Shown piece by piece: positions 1 through 8,211 of a DNA stretch of 64,000 nt. A program made the position numbers and the translations under genes. Source of the DNA: Gemmatimonadota bacterium (GTDB taxonomy: Bacteria > Gemmatimonadota > Gemmatimonadetes > Longimicrobiales > Gaopeijiaceae); NCBI GenBank assembly GCA_022823365.1, contig JAJDXG010000049.1, positions 1-64,000 on the forward strand, given 5' to 3'. How positions within the stretch are numbered: the stretch's first letter is position 1; each line of letters opens with the position of its first letter. The notes beneath the pieces are model-generated. The model had not been told where the DNA came from, searched no databases, and was given only the letters and a program-made list of their open reading frames with translations.

Positions 1-124
1 CGAGCGCCGACAGCCATCCCGGCGCGATGAGGGAGCCCGTGACGGCAACCCCGACGCCGTTGACGAAGTCGCGCCGGGTGATGTCCCGGTGCATGCCGAG
101 ATCGCAATCCTCACTCGTGGACAT
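1..124 (-). CDS. Tat-exported oxidoreductase, N-terminus only
   Basis: The first 41 codons of a protein that runs off the left edge. The ATG lies at 122-124 on the minus strand. The visible part has a twin-arginine motif (ITRRDF) followed by a small-residue hydrophobic stretch (NGVGVAVTGSLIAPGWL), which is a Tat signal. In related bacteria this type of N-terminus often starts GMC- or spermidine-dehydrogenase-like FAD oxidoreductases, but the catalytic part is outside the window, so the family is inference. It is divergent from the PQQ dehydrogenase at 233, a possible periplasmic redox partner. Confidence 0.6.
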   Translation of the reverse strand, partial: MSTSEDCDLGMHRDITRRDFVNGVGVAVTGSLIAPGWLSAL

Positions 125-232
125 GGCCTCTCCGGTTGCTCAGGTCGCGCGGCATGGCGTGGGATGTCAGTTTTCATGCAAACTCCCCCCGCCCACCGGT
201 GTCAGGCAAGACCAGAACCCGAGGAAGCGCTC

Positions 233-2179
233 ATGCCATGTCGTCCGCGTTGGATGGGAGCGGGCTGGCTCGCTCTCGTCGTGTGGCTCGGGGCCTGCGA
301 GCCCCCCTTCGGCGGCGGGGACGCCGACTCGGTCGACTGGGCCTACTTCGGAGGCGACAAGGCGTTCACGAGGTATGCCCCGCTCGATCAGATCACGCGC
401 GACAATGTCGGGGACCTGGAGATCCTGTGGCGCCGCCCCGCGGTCGATCCCGCCCTGACAGCGTCGTTCCCGGACCTGGGCATCTCGGGCTACCTGAGAG
501 CGACGCCGGTCCTCATCGACGGCGTGCTCTACGCTCCCAACGGGGTCGGTCTTGCGGAAGCCTTCGATCCGGCGACCGGAGAGACGCTCTGGATCCAGCA
601 GCCGTTCCCGCGGACGATCGAGGAGGCCCGGGGCCGGTCCTCACGGGGGATGGACTACTGGACCGACGGCTCCGACCGGCGCCTGATCCACGTGCGTGGC
701 GGCTACCTCTACGCTCTCGACCCGGAGACCGGCCGCGCCCATCCCGATTTCGGCGACGGCGGGCGGGTCGACCTGGTCCCGGCCTCGGCCGAGCGATTCA
801 GCTGGAGCTCCGGTCCCATCGTCGTGAACGATGTCATCGTGGTCGCGGGCGTGCTGGACGGAGCAGGCGACTCGGGGATGCGCTGGAAGGGAAACGCGCC
901 CGAGAACCTGCGCGGATACGACGTGCGGAGCGGCGAGCTGCTCTGGACCTTCAACGTCGTGCCGCGGGAGGGCGAGTTCGGCGTCGACACCTGGGGCAAC
1001 GATTCATGGAAGGAATCGGGCGACCTCGGCGCATGGTGCTGCCTGAGCGCGGACGAGGAACTCGGCTTCGTGTTCGTGCCCTTCTCGGCCCCGACCGCCG
1101 CCTACTACGGGGGCCATCGTCCGGGTGACAACCTGTTCTCCAACAGCCTGGTGGCGATCGACGCCGCGACCGGGGAGCGGGTATGGCACTTCCAGATGGT
1201 GCATCACGACGTGTGGGAGTACGACACCGTGGGTCCGCCGACGCTGGGCGAGATCGTGGTGGACGGGCGCCGCATCCGGGCGGTCATGCAGCCGAGCAAG
1301 ACGGGTTTCCTGTACGTCTTCGACCGTGTCACCGGCGAGCCGGTATGGCCCATCGAGGAGCGTCCCGTGCCACAGTCCACGGTTCCGGGCGAGCACACCT
1401 CCGCGACACAGCCATTTCCGACCAGGCCGCCGCCGTTCGCGAGGCACGGCCTGACCCTCGACGACCTCATCGACTTCCCCGGTCTCCGGGACCGCGCGCG
1501 CGCCGTCGCCGATTCGTTCGTCATCGGCCCGATCTTCACCCCGCCCTCGCTCGTGAGCGAAGAGCCGGGCGGCAAGAAGGGAACACTGATGGTGCCGGGC
1601 TCCTGGGGGGCGGGAAACTGGAACACGGGCGCGTTCGATCCCGAAACCGGCCTGTACTTCGCGTTCGCCCACACGATCCCGCGCGTCTACCGTCTCGTGA
1701 AGGCCACCGCCCCGACATCGGAGATGGAATACTGGAGCCCGAATCGGGACGCGCCCTACATCGACGGGCTGCCGATCACCAAGCCGCCATGGGGCCGGAT
1801 CACGGCGATCGACATGAACCGGGGCGAGCACGTCTGGATGAAGGCGAACGGGGATGGCCCGAGGGATCACCCCGGCCTTCAGGGTGTGGACGTCCCGCCG
1901 CTCGGCGTCGCCAGCCGGCCCGTGGCGCTCGTCACTAAGACGCTCCTGTTCATGGGCGAGGGAGGCCAGGGAGTGTTCGGGGGCGTCCAGCCCAACATGT
2001 GGGGCAGGAGCTTCCGCGCATACGACAAGGCCACGGGAGAGGTGCTCTGGGATACGGAGCTGGACGCGGGCACGACGGGAGGCCCCATGTCGTACATGCA
2101 CGGCGGGAAGCAGTTCATCGTCGTGGCCATCGGCGGCAGGGAGCATCCGCCGGAATTCGTCGCGCTCGGGCTTCGGTGA
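233..2179 (+). CDS. PQQ-dependent dehydrogenase lipoprotein
   Basis: A quinoprotein dehydrogenase of about 648 residues, expected to oxidise an alcohol, aldose or similar substrate in the periplasm. The chosen ATG has GAGGAAG seven bases upstream and opens a lipoprotein signal (hydrophobic stretch, lipobox LGAC). The mature start (WAYFGGDKAFTRYAPLDQI) is the typical first blade of the PQQ propeller, with repeated blade motifs such as FDPATGETLW, AIDAATGERVWHF and AYDKATGEVLWDT. The C-terminus has GGKQFIVVAIGG, usual for this family. No haem-binding CXXCH is visible, so electrons must go to a separate acceptor. The substrate cannot be told from sequence. Confidence 0.85.
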   Translation: MPCRPRWMGAGWLALVVWLGACEPPFGGGDADSVDWAYFGGDKAFTRYAPLDQITRDNVGDLEILWRRPAVDPALTASFPDLGISGYLRATPVLIDGVLYAPNGVGLAEAFDPATGETLWIQQPFPRTIEEARGRSSRGMDYWTDGSDRRLIHVRGGYLYALDPETGRAHPDFGDGGRVDLVPASAERFSWSSGPIVVNDVIVVAGVLDGAGDSGMRWKGNAPENLRGYDVRSGELLWTFNVVPREGEFGVDTWGNDSWKESGDLGAWCCLSADEELGFVFVPFSAPTAAYYGGHRPGDNLFSNSLVAIDAATGERVWHFQMVHHDVWEYDTVGPPTLGEIVVDGRRIRAVMQPSKTGFLYVFDRVTGEPVWPIEERPVPQSTVPGEHTSATQPFPTRPPPFARHGLTLDDLIDFPGLRDRARAVADSFVIGPIFTPPSLVSEEPGGKKGTLMVPGSWGAGNWNTGAFDPETGLYFAFAHTIPRVYRLVKATAPTSEMEYWSPNRDAPYIDGLPITKPPWGRITAIDMNRGEHVWMKANGDGPRDHPGLQGVDVPPLGVASRPVALVTKTLLFMGEGGQGVFGGVQPNMWGRSFRAYDKATGEVLWDTELDAGTTGGPMSYMHGGKQFIVVAIGGREHPPEFVALGLR

Positions 2180-2224
2180 GCCGGGCCGGCGCGGTACTGA
2201 CGGGCCCTGACGGGGCTTGTCGGG

Positions 2225-3115
2225 TCACGAACCAGTCAGCGGCTCCACTTCTCCACCTCGTCCCGTGGCCGATACGATCAGCACACTCCCTCGCAGGGCG
2301 GTTATTCGCTCACTCAGTTCGTTCAGGAACTCGGATAGCGTCAACCCGAAGGCACACGCGAACCTGGTCGCCGCCTCGACCGTAAGACGCACTTCCTCCT
2401 TCTCCAGTCGCCGGACATGCCTTTCCGACAACCCCGGGATCTCTCTCTGCTTCAGTCGCCGATCATTCCTCATGTCCAGGAGGGCCTGCGACACGTTCTC
2501 CATCTGGTACCGGCGGATTTCCACGTCAGCCAGGTACATGGGATCGACTGCCTGCAGCATCTGGGACGGGCCCATGTGGACATCGCGGTCGGGCCAGTAC
2601 AAGTAGGAACCGGCTGAGTCGATAACGAAGTTGCGGAGCGCTGGTGGCTCAAACCGGCCTACCCGGGGCAGTTTTCTGATCGGGAACTGCCTTGCGCTCA
2701 TGTCCCCAAGGACTACGACGAGAGAGTCCTCAAGGATATAGGCATCAAGGATGCCCTCCCACGGGGCCGGTCGCTTGAGCGCGATGACCAGACGCTTCAC
2801 AACCGTGGGGTCGCGGCACACCTGCAGCCGCTGATCCGGCTTGTGAAGTCGAAGCATCGAAGCGAGACGAAGTACTGCCTGCTCCGGCACATCCAGGACA
2901 ACCAGGTAGCGTGTCTCCGTATCCACCCACGTCGGCAACCTGAGCCGGTTCGGACCGATAAGCTCGCTTGCCAGAGCCACGACCAGGCTCGGCTCCGGTC
3001 CAGTGTGGGCGGTAGCGGCCAGCTGTCTTGCCAGAGAGCGAAGCTCAACGTCCGGCAAGCAATCTTCCACTGTCCCACAAAAGGCCATGTGGCTGAAAGG
3101 TCTTGCGCCACTCAT
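2225..3115 (-). CDS. DUF2442-like protein with C-terminal HTH (XRE type)
   Basis: A 296-residue protein, probably the regulatory or antitoxin-like member of its operon. About 115 unassigned N-terminal residues are followed by a DUF2442-like segment (EDSLVVVLGD ... FEPPALRNFVIDSAGSYLYW). The C-terminal helix-turn-helix includes LKQREIPGLSERHVRRLEK and an amphipathic tail (AFGLTLSEFLNEL). The ATG overlaps the TGA of the 26-codon frame upstream (ATGA), so translation is probably coupled. Gene order matches DUF4160-DUF2442 modules, but the DUF4160 gene is reduced to a stub. The HTH may bind the inverted repeat at 3421-3461. Domain calls are by eye. Confidence 0.65.
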   Translation of the reverse strand: MSGARPFSHMAFCGTVEDCLPDVELRSLARQLAATAHTGPEPSLVVALASELIGPNRLRLPTWVDTETRYLVVLDVPEQAVLRLASMLRLHKPDQRLQVCRDPTVVKRLVIALKRPAPWEGILDAYILEDSLVVVLGDMSARQFPIRKLPRVGRFEPPALRNFVIDSAGSYLYWPDRDVHMGPSQMLQAVDPMYLADVEIRRYQMENVSQALLDMRNDRRLKQREIPGLSERHVRRLEKEEVRLTVEAATRFACAFGLTLSEFLNELSERITALRGSVLIVSATGRGGEVEPLTGS

Positions 3116-3192
3116 CCGTTCTGACTCCGCTCCCATTCTTCGAACAACTCCGCGCGATGCGCGGCAGCGAGGGCCAGGATTTCCCTCACCAT
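3112..3192 (-). pseudogene. 26-codon remnant resembling a DUF4160 C-terminus
   Basis: A 26-residue frame whose ATG overlaps the DUF2188 stop (ATGGTGA) and whose TGA overlaps the start of the HTH protein (ATGA). The peptide (REILALAAAHRAELFEEW at its core) resembles the last helix of DUF4160 proteins, where a long helix with HRxEL and an E/W-rich end precedes the stop. The rest of the DUF4160 domain is absent. I read it as the tail of a deleted first gene of a DUF4160-DUF2442 pair, retained perhaps because it keeps the translational coupling. A genuine microprotein is the alternative. Confidence 0.45.
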
Positions 3193-3398
3193 CCTCGCGG
3201 AGACGTGCTTTTCTCCCGAATCCTCCCATCACGTCCATGGATCAACAGCTCAGACCGTTGATTCCTTGCGATTTCACGCCCCCTCTCGATGGCTTCCTGC
3301 TGCGTCTGAAACACCTTCGTTGCTTTAGAGCTACCTGCCCGCTTGACTGCCCATCCGCCCTCCGTTGGGACAACGTGCTGGTTACGCTTCCTCGTCAT
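3186..3398 (-). CDS. DUF2188 domain protein
   Basis: A 70-residue protein with the DUF2188 pattern: QHVVPTEGGWAVKRAGSSKA, then an acidic/basic helix (TQQEAIERGREIARN) and a final strand segment (SELLIHGRDGRIREK). The family has no established function and is common in mobile and stress-related contexts. The ATG at 3398 has GGAGGT upstream. It is the first gene after the promoter and inverted repeat at 3421-3464, and its stop overlaps the next frame. The three frames form one operon. Confidence 0.75.
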   Translation of the reverse strand: MTRKRNQHVVPTEGGWAVKRAGSSKATKVFQTQQEAIERGREIARNQRSELLIHGRDGRIREKSTSPRGW

Positions 3399-3420
3399 GA
3401 AGTGTACCTCCTCTCTTATT

Positions 3421-3464
3421 ACCGGACATGATAAAATCATAAATCTATTTCCATGTCCGGTCAA
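3421..3464 (-). promoter_or_regulatory. Promoter with inverted-repeat operator
   Basis: On the minus strand, TTGACC (3464-3459) and TATGAT (3441-3436) are separated by exactly 17 bases, a good sigma-70-type promoter in an AT-rich patch. A perfect 10-bp inverted repeat, ACCGGACATG (3421-3430) and CATGTCCGGT (3452-3461), overlaps the -35 box and flanks the -10 box. It is well placed for repression by the HTH protein of the same operon. Confidence 0.65.
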
Positions 3465-3522
3465 GGCTCGAAGCTCGGAGAGGACGACGCCAATTCAGAC
3501 CGAATCGTCGTCCATCATCGCG

Positions 3523-4734
3523 TCAGCCACCGCTTCGCCGCGTCGTGTTCCACCAACCGGACGGTTTCAGCCGTTCGCCGCGCCCGCTGACGCGGTCCAG
3601 CCAGAGCGCGAGTCGCCTGAGGCGCGTGCCCGCCAGCCATCGCCACACTCGACTCCACCTGTCGCGATAGTCGCGGTTGTAGGGGCAGACGCGCACGCAG
3701 ATCGAGCAGTCGGTGTTCTGGTTGGCCCAGAAACGGAAGCACTTCTCGGCGTCCGTGGTCCATTTGCGGATGCCCTGGATGTTCGACCGGTTGTGGACCA
3801 CGGTGGACGGTTCGCCGTCGTCGATGGCCTTCGCGGGGCAGCCGTTCGTGCACGCGCGGCAGATGTCGCACGTCTCCTTCACGCCGAACCGGACGGGCCG
3901 GTCGTGGGCGAGCGGCATGTCGGTGAAGACCTTGCCGAGCCGTACCCGGGGACCGTACTCGCGGGTGATGAGGAGGCCGTGGCGCCCGTACTCGCCCAGC
4001 CCTGCCTTGATGGCGAGGGGGATGGCCAGCGCCGAGTCGTTCATGCTCGCCACGGCCCGGTAGCCGAGATTGGTGATGTACTGCGCGATGGCCAGCAGCA
4101 CGATGGTGTCGCGGGAGTAGGTGGCTCCCGTCGCGGTGCCGCTCAGTGCGGAGGGCGCCGTGCTCAGGACTTCGCGGTCCATGGACTGCGCGATCACGAT
4201 CACGTTTCCGAGATCGGTGGAGATCTCCTGCGGCTTCTCGTGTTCGTTCTCGCGGCTGTAGGCGTGCGTGTAGAGCCACCGCTTGTCGTTGCCGGTGATC
4301 CCCACCAGATCGGCGCCCAGCGTCTTTGCGGCGTGCTTGATCTCGCGCGCCGCCTCCTCGGGAGATTCCACCGCCAGCGTGCTGCCCGGGCCCTCGCGAA
4401 CGGCCGTGTACGGATCCAGGAACCCTTCGCGGCGGTCATCGTCCCCACGCAGCTCGGCAAAGATGTCGGTCACATGCCAGGACGCGTTGCGCAGCGCGTA
4501 GTCACGCTGGGTGAAGCCGTCGGCGGACCGCCAGGTCAGCTTCGGCGTGCGGTAGGTCTCGTAGAACATGTCCGAGCGGTGCGTGCGCACCTCCGGATCC
4601 CAGAACGAGCGGCAGAAGATGTCGTCCCTCTGCGAGAAGCGCCGAAAATCGTCCAGGATATCGAAGCCGGCTTCCTCGTCGGAGGCGGCGGATCCGGTAT
4701 CGCGTGCGCGACCCGGGTCGGTTGAGTCGTCCAT
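3523..4734 (-). CDS. Reductive-dehalogenase-like (RdhA/QueG-fold) Fe-S protein
   Basis: A 403-residue cytoplasmic protein with no Tat signal or membrane segment. The central part (about 115-250) looks like the cobalamin-binding nitroreductase fold of reductive dehalogenases and epoxyqueuosine reductase (GADLVGITG; GYRAVASMNDSALAIPLAIKAGLGEYGRHG). Two [4Fe-4S] motifs follow: CDICRACTNGCP, and a second set with a distant Cys before CSICVRVCP. The first 110 residues resemble the N-terminal part of RdhA proteins rather than QueG. The substrate is unknown: organohalide or another reductive reaction. It is divergent from a CDGSH Fe-S protein at 4829. Confidence 0.7.
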   Translation of the reverse strand: MDDSTDPGRARDTGSAASDEEAGFDILDDFRRFSQRDDIFCRSFWDPEVRTHRSDMFYETYRTPKLTWRSADGFTQRDYALRNASWHVTDIFAELRGDDDRREGFLDPYTAVREGPGSTLAVESPEEAAREIKHAAKTLGADLVGITGNDKRWLYTHAYSRENEHEKPQEISTDLGNVIVIAQSMDREVLSTAPSALSGTATGATYSRDTIVLLAIAQYITNLGYRAVASMNDSALAIPLAIKAGLGEYGRHGLLITREYGPRVRLGKVFTDMPLAHDRPVRFGVKETCDICRACTNGCPAKAIDDGEPSTVVHNRSNIQGIRKWTTDAEKCFRFWANQNTDCSICVRVCPYNRDYRDRWSRVWRWLAGTRLRRLALWLDRVSGRGERLKPSGWWNTTRRSGG

Positions 4735-4828
4735 CTGGTTCGGCGCTCCAGCTATTCTGGCGCGATGGGACCTGTTGGCCCGGAGTCACGTAGAAAGATG
4801 GTCACAACTGCGCGAGAGGGCCAAACCG

Positions 4829-5254
4829 ATGAAATCGAAGACTCTGCACTACTCCGGCGAGAAAGCGGCCGTGAGTTACGACGTGAGGAGATGCATCCAC
4901 GCCGCCGAGTGCGTTCACGGCCTGCCCGATGTGTTCGACCCGGGCCGCAAGCCCTGGATCGATCCCGACCGCGCCGAGGCGGAACAACTCCTCCAGGTCA
5001 TCATGAGGTGTCCGACCGGTGCTCTGCATCTGGAGCGAAGCGACGGCGAACGGGCGGAGCCCACGCCCGAGCGGAATACCGCGATCGTAGAGCGGAACGG
5101 TCCTGTCTACTTTCGCGGTGACCTGGAGATCGTCACGCGCGAGGGCGAGATCCTGCTCAAGGACACACGTATCGCGCTCTGTCGCTGTGGGGCTTCGGAG
5201 AACAAGCCCTTCTGCGATGGAAGTCATGTCCGGGTCGGGTTTGCAGGGGACTGA
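4829..5254 (+). CDS. CDGSH iron-sulfur protein with divergent 4Fe-4S domain
   Basis: A 141-residue protein. The N-terminal half (VSYDVRRCIHAAECVHGLPDVF ... MRCPTGAL) is a Fer4_19-type mono-cluster ferredoxin domain. The C-terminal half has the CDGSH zinc-finger-like [2Fe-2S] motif, CRCGASENKPFCDGSH, the 3Cys-1His cluster of mitoNEET-type proteins. It probably works as a small electron-transfer or redox-sensing protein. The ATG at 4829 was chosen because GAGAGGG precedes it and the conserved domain begins shortly after. It stands divergent to the reductive-dehalogenase-like gene, which may be a partner. Confidence 0.85.
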   Translation: MKSKTLHYSGEKAAVSYDVRRCIHAAECVHGLPDVFDPGRKPWIDPDRAEAEQLLQVIMRCPTGALHLERSDGERAEPTPERNTAIVERNGPVYFRGDLEIVTREGEILLKDTRIALCRCGASENKPFCDGSHVRVGFAGD

Positions 5255-5278
5255 AGCGCCGAAGAAGCGTCGGCGCCT

Positions 5279-6817
5279 CTACCAGAACACGACGTAGAGC
5301 CCCACCGTCAGCATCACCACGACCGCGCCCGCCCACCTCGCCGACGGCGCGGGTGCGAGGTCGACGGCATCGGACTGCGGCAGGGGCCGGGCCTCCTCCA
5401 GCGGGCGCACGCGCGACCCGACAGCCATGGCCAGGCTCGAAAGGACGAACGCCCCGGCCGCGGCGTTCAGGTACGCCTGCGAGTCGAAGAACACATCGAG
5501 GACCACCGTCAGCAGCCCGTACGCCACCGGGCCGATCAGGAGCGCCACGGTCGCCGCACGCGTGGGGGCCCTGGGCAGGATCATCCCCATGAGGAAGACG
5601 GCGAGGATGCCCGGCCAGATGAAGTTCCAGACGCGCTGCATGTACTCGTAGATCCCCCCGACCGATGCGAGCTGGGGGGCCAGCAGGCAGCCGATAACGA
5701 CGAAGACGCCGGTCGCGACCCTGCCGATGCGAATCGCCCTGCGGGGCTCGAGCTCCTCCTTCACGACGTGGCGCGAGTAGATGTCCAGCGTGAAGATGGT
5801 GGACGCCGAGTTCAGCATGGAGTCGAGCGAACTCATCACCGCCCCGAAGAGTGCCGCGAACATGACGCCGCGAAGGCCCGTAGGCAGCAGATCGGCCATG
5901 AGCGTGGGATATGCCTGATCTCCGATCGCGATCCGGTCCGCATAGAGCTGATAGGCCGCGATCCCCGGCATCACGATCAGGAACGGGATCAGCAGCTTGA
6001 GGAACGCCGCGAAGATCACGCCCTTCTGGCCCTCGGCGAGGCTCCTCGCGGCCAGCGCCCGCTGGGAGATGAACTGGTTCAGTCCCCAGTAGGCGATGTT
6101 CGGGACCCAGATGCCCATGAGGTAGATCGTCCACGGGAGCGTCGGATGATCGGCGGGCAGCATCAGGTGGAGCCTGTCCTCGTTCGTGGACAGGAAGGCG
6201 CCGAATCCGCCCACCGCCTCCATGGCCAGGAAGAACAGCACCGCCCCTCCCCCGAGCAGCGCGACGCCCTGGAGCATGTCGGACCAGACGACCGCCTTCA
6301 GCCCGCCGTAGATCGTGTAGCCGCCCGCGAGCAGGCCGATGGCCCAGACCCCGGCCGTCAGGTCGAGGCCGAAGATGCTCGTCAGGGCCAGGCTTCCCGC
6401 ATAGAGGATTCCGGCCAGGCCGACAACGACGTAGACGATCATCAAATATGCGGCCATGATGACGCGCGGCGTCGGTCCGAAACGGAATTCGAGGTATTCG
6501 GGGAGCGTGTAGATGCCGGCCCGGAGGAACCTGGGCAGGAGCACGAGCGCCACGAAGACGAGCGCGATGGCCGCGATCCACTCGAAGGCGGCGATGGCCA
6601 GTCCCGTCTGAAACCCCTCGCCGGACATGCCGATGAAGTGCTCGGAGGAGATGTTGGACGCGATCAGCGAGATGCCGATGAGCCACCAGGGCAGGTTGCG
6701 GCCGGCCAGGAAGTAGTCGGCCGTCGTGTCCTCCCTGCGACCCGCGTAGAGGGACACGCCCACCACGATGCCGAGGAAGATGAGGAACGCGGCGAGATCG
6801 ATCCGGTCTAGCGCCAT
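5279..6817 (-). CDS. Sodium:solute symporter (SSS/SLC5 family)
   Basis: A 512-residue inner-membrane transporter with about 13-14 hydrophobic segments. Family marks are DYFLAGRNLPWW after the first helix, SNISSEHFIGMSGEGF in the second, and GLKAVVWSDMLQGV near the middle, together with a central Na+-site helix region (ALFGAVMSSLDSMLNSAS). It uses the sodium gradient to import a small solute. The substrate (sugar, amino or organic acid) cannot be deduced. The gene ends 24 bases from the CDGSH gene, which is convergent. Confidence 0.88.
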   Translation of the reverse strand: MALDRIDLAAFLIFLGIVVGVSLYAGRREDTTADYFLAGRNLPWWLIGISLIASNISSEHFIGMSGEGFQTGLAIAAFEWIAAIALVFVALVLLPRFLRAGIYTLPEYLEFRFGPTPRVIMAAYLMIVYVVVGLAGILYAGSLALTSIFGLDLTAGVWAIGLLAGGYTIYGGLKAVVWSDMLQGVALLGGGAVLFFLAMEAVGGFGAFLSTNEDRLHLMLPADHPTLPWTIYLMGIWVPNIAYWGLNQFISQRALAARSLAEGQKGVIFAAFLKLLIPFLIVMPGIAAYQLYADRIAIGDQAYPTLMADLLPTGLRGVMFAALFGAVMSSLDSMLNSASTIFTLDIYSRHVVKEELEPRRAIRIGRVATGVFVVIGCLLAPQLASVGGIYEYMQRVWNFIWPGILAVFLMGMILPRAPTRAATVALLIGPVAYGLLTVVLDVFFDSQAYLNAAAGAFVLSSLAMAVGSRVRPLEEARPLPQSDAVDLAPAPSARWAGAVVVMLTVGLYVVFW

Positions 6818-6876
6818 CCGTCAACGTACGTGACTTCCTTATCGGTTGTCACCGGCGAACAGGGGAGCGAGCATCC

Positions 6877-7227
6877 CTACCTGGGATCCAGGAGCTGGTC
6901 GCAGTGCATCCAGAGGACTCGCGAGTAGCGGAACAACAGCGGAACCAGCAGAGGAAGCATCACCGCCATCGTCAGGATGGACTGATTCGCCGAGAAGCCC
7001 GCGAATACCATCAGGACCACACCCAGCGGCGCGCACACGGCCAGACCCAAGCCGTAGCTGAAGTACATGGCCCCGGTGAAGTAGCCCGGCTCTCTCTCGT
7101 ATTGCAGCCCGCAGGAGGGGCAAGAGGGATGCATCTTCCAGAGGCTTTCGAAGACCGCGCCGTCCAGACAGCGCGGACACCGGAGCCGGACCATGGCTCG
7201 GAGGCGCCCCGGCAGCCCCTCTCTCAT
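6877..7227 (-). CDS. DUF983 family zinc-ribbon membrane protein
   Basis: A 116-residue protein with two zinc-knuckle pairs near the N-terminus (CPRC and CPSCG) followed by two transmembrane helices (SYGLGLAVCAPLGVVLMVFA and LTMAVMLPLLVPLLF). This is the DUF983 architecture, of unknown function. An internal methionine just before the first CPRC (MVRLRCPRC) could be the real start. The gene lies between the SSS symporter and an SDR on the same strand, with no sign of tight coupling. Confidence 0.75.
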   Translation of the reverse strand: MREGLPGRLRAMVRLRCPRCLDGAVFESLWKMHPSCPSCGLQYEREPGYFTGAMYFSYGLGLAVCAPLGVVLMVFAGFSANQSILTMAVMLPLLVPLLFRYSRVLWMHCDQLLDPR

Positions 7228-7273
7228 TGACGCGGCACGCGATCGTTGGGGGCTCGCACCGCGGCCACGGGCC

Positions 7274-8068
7274 TCAGGGTCGGCCCGAAGGCGGCGTGTA
7301 CCTCCCGTCGATGGCCGTCCAGCCGCCGTCCGCGAAAAGGACCGACCCGGTCACGTAGCTGGCGGCGTCGGACGCGAGGAAGACCGTCGGGCCGGCCATC
7401 TCCCGGGCGCTGCCCCAGCGGTTCAGGATGTTGCGCGCGGCGTAGGCGCCGTACCAGTCCGGGTGGTCCTTGATGGGCGCCGTGAGCGGGGTGTCGATCA
7501 CGCCCGGCGCGACGGCATTCACCCTCACCCCACTGGGCCCGAGTTCGGCCGCGGCGACCCGCACCATCTGCACGATCCCCGCCTTGGTGGCGGCGTACAT
7601 GCTCTGGCCCGGCTCGACCACCACGGACCGGATCGAGCTGAAGAGGATGATGGAACCCGAGCCCTGCGCGCTCATGATCCGGCCCGCGGCCTGGATGACG
7701 TGCGCCCCGCCCTTCAGGTTGAGGCCGAGAACCCGGTCGATCTCCTCGTCGGTGTAGTCGAGGAGGGGCTTGCGCACGTTTACGCCGGGGGTGCAGACCA
7801 CGACGTCGAGGGATCCGCGGGCAGCCGTGATGTCCTCGAACGCGCGGGTGACGGCCGCGCCGTCGAGGATGTCCAGGGGGGCGGAGACGGCCTCGCCCCC
7901 GGCCGCTCGGATGGTCGCCGTGGTGCGGGCGGCCGCGGCCGCGTCGATGTCGAGGCAGGACACGTGTGCGCCCGCCTCCGCGCATCCGACGGCGACGGCC
8001 TCGCCGATGCCGGAACCGCCTCCGACGATCGCGGCCGCGCGTCCCTTCAGGCTGAACATGGTGGTCAT
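7274..8068 (-). CDS. SDR family oxidoreductase
   Basis: A 264-residue classical short-chain dehydrogenase/reductase. The NAD(P)-binding motif is GGGSGIG at residues 17-23, followed by an acidic residue at the end of strand 2 (CLDID), which favours NAD. The catalytic set is Ser (SSIRS) with YAATK. The C-terminal pattern ASYVTGSVLFADGGW is typical of glucose-1-dehydrogenase or FabG-like members. The substrate is unknown. It is divergent from the M20 hydrolase at 8212. Confidence 0.88.
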   Translation of the reverse strand: MTTMFSLKGRAAAIVGGGSGIGEAVAVGCAEAGAHVSCLDIDAAAAARTTATIRAAGGEAVSAPLDILDGAAVTRAFEDITAARGSLDVVVCTPGVNVRKPLLDYTDEEIDRVLGLNLKGGAHVIQAAGRIMSAQGSGSIILFSSIRSVVVEPGQSMYAATKAGIVQMVRVAAAELGPSGVRVNAVAPGVIDTPLTAPIKDHPDWYGAYAARNILNRWGSAREMAGPTVFLASDAASYVTGSVLFADGGWTAIDGRYTPPSGRP

Positions 8069-8211
8069 GACGGGTCTCCCGCGGGGTTTCGTGTGGTGAA
8101 GGAGCGGGGCACAATGTAAGGGTCACGCCCGCCGGGCAACCCGGCTTGCGGCCGCCCACACGCCCCGTCTCCGTTTCCTCCAGCCTCCGGTCTCCAGCCT
8201 CCTGAACCTGC

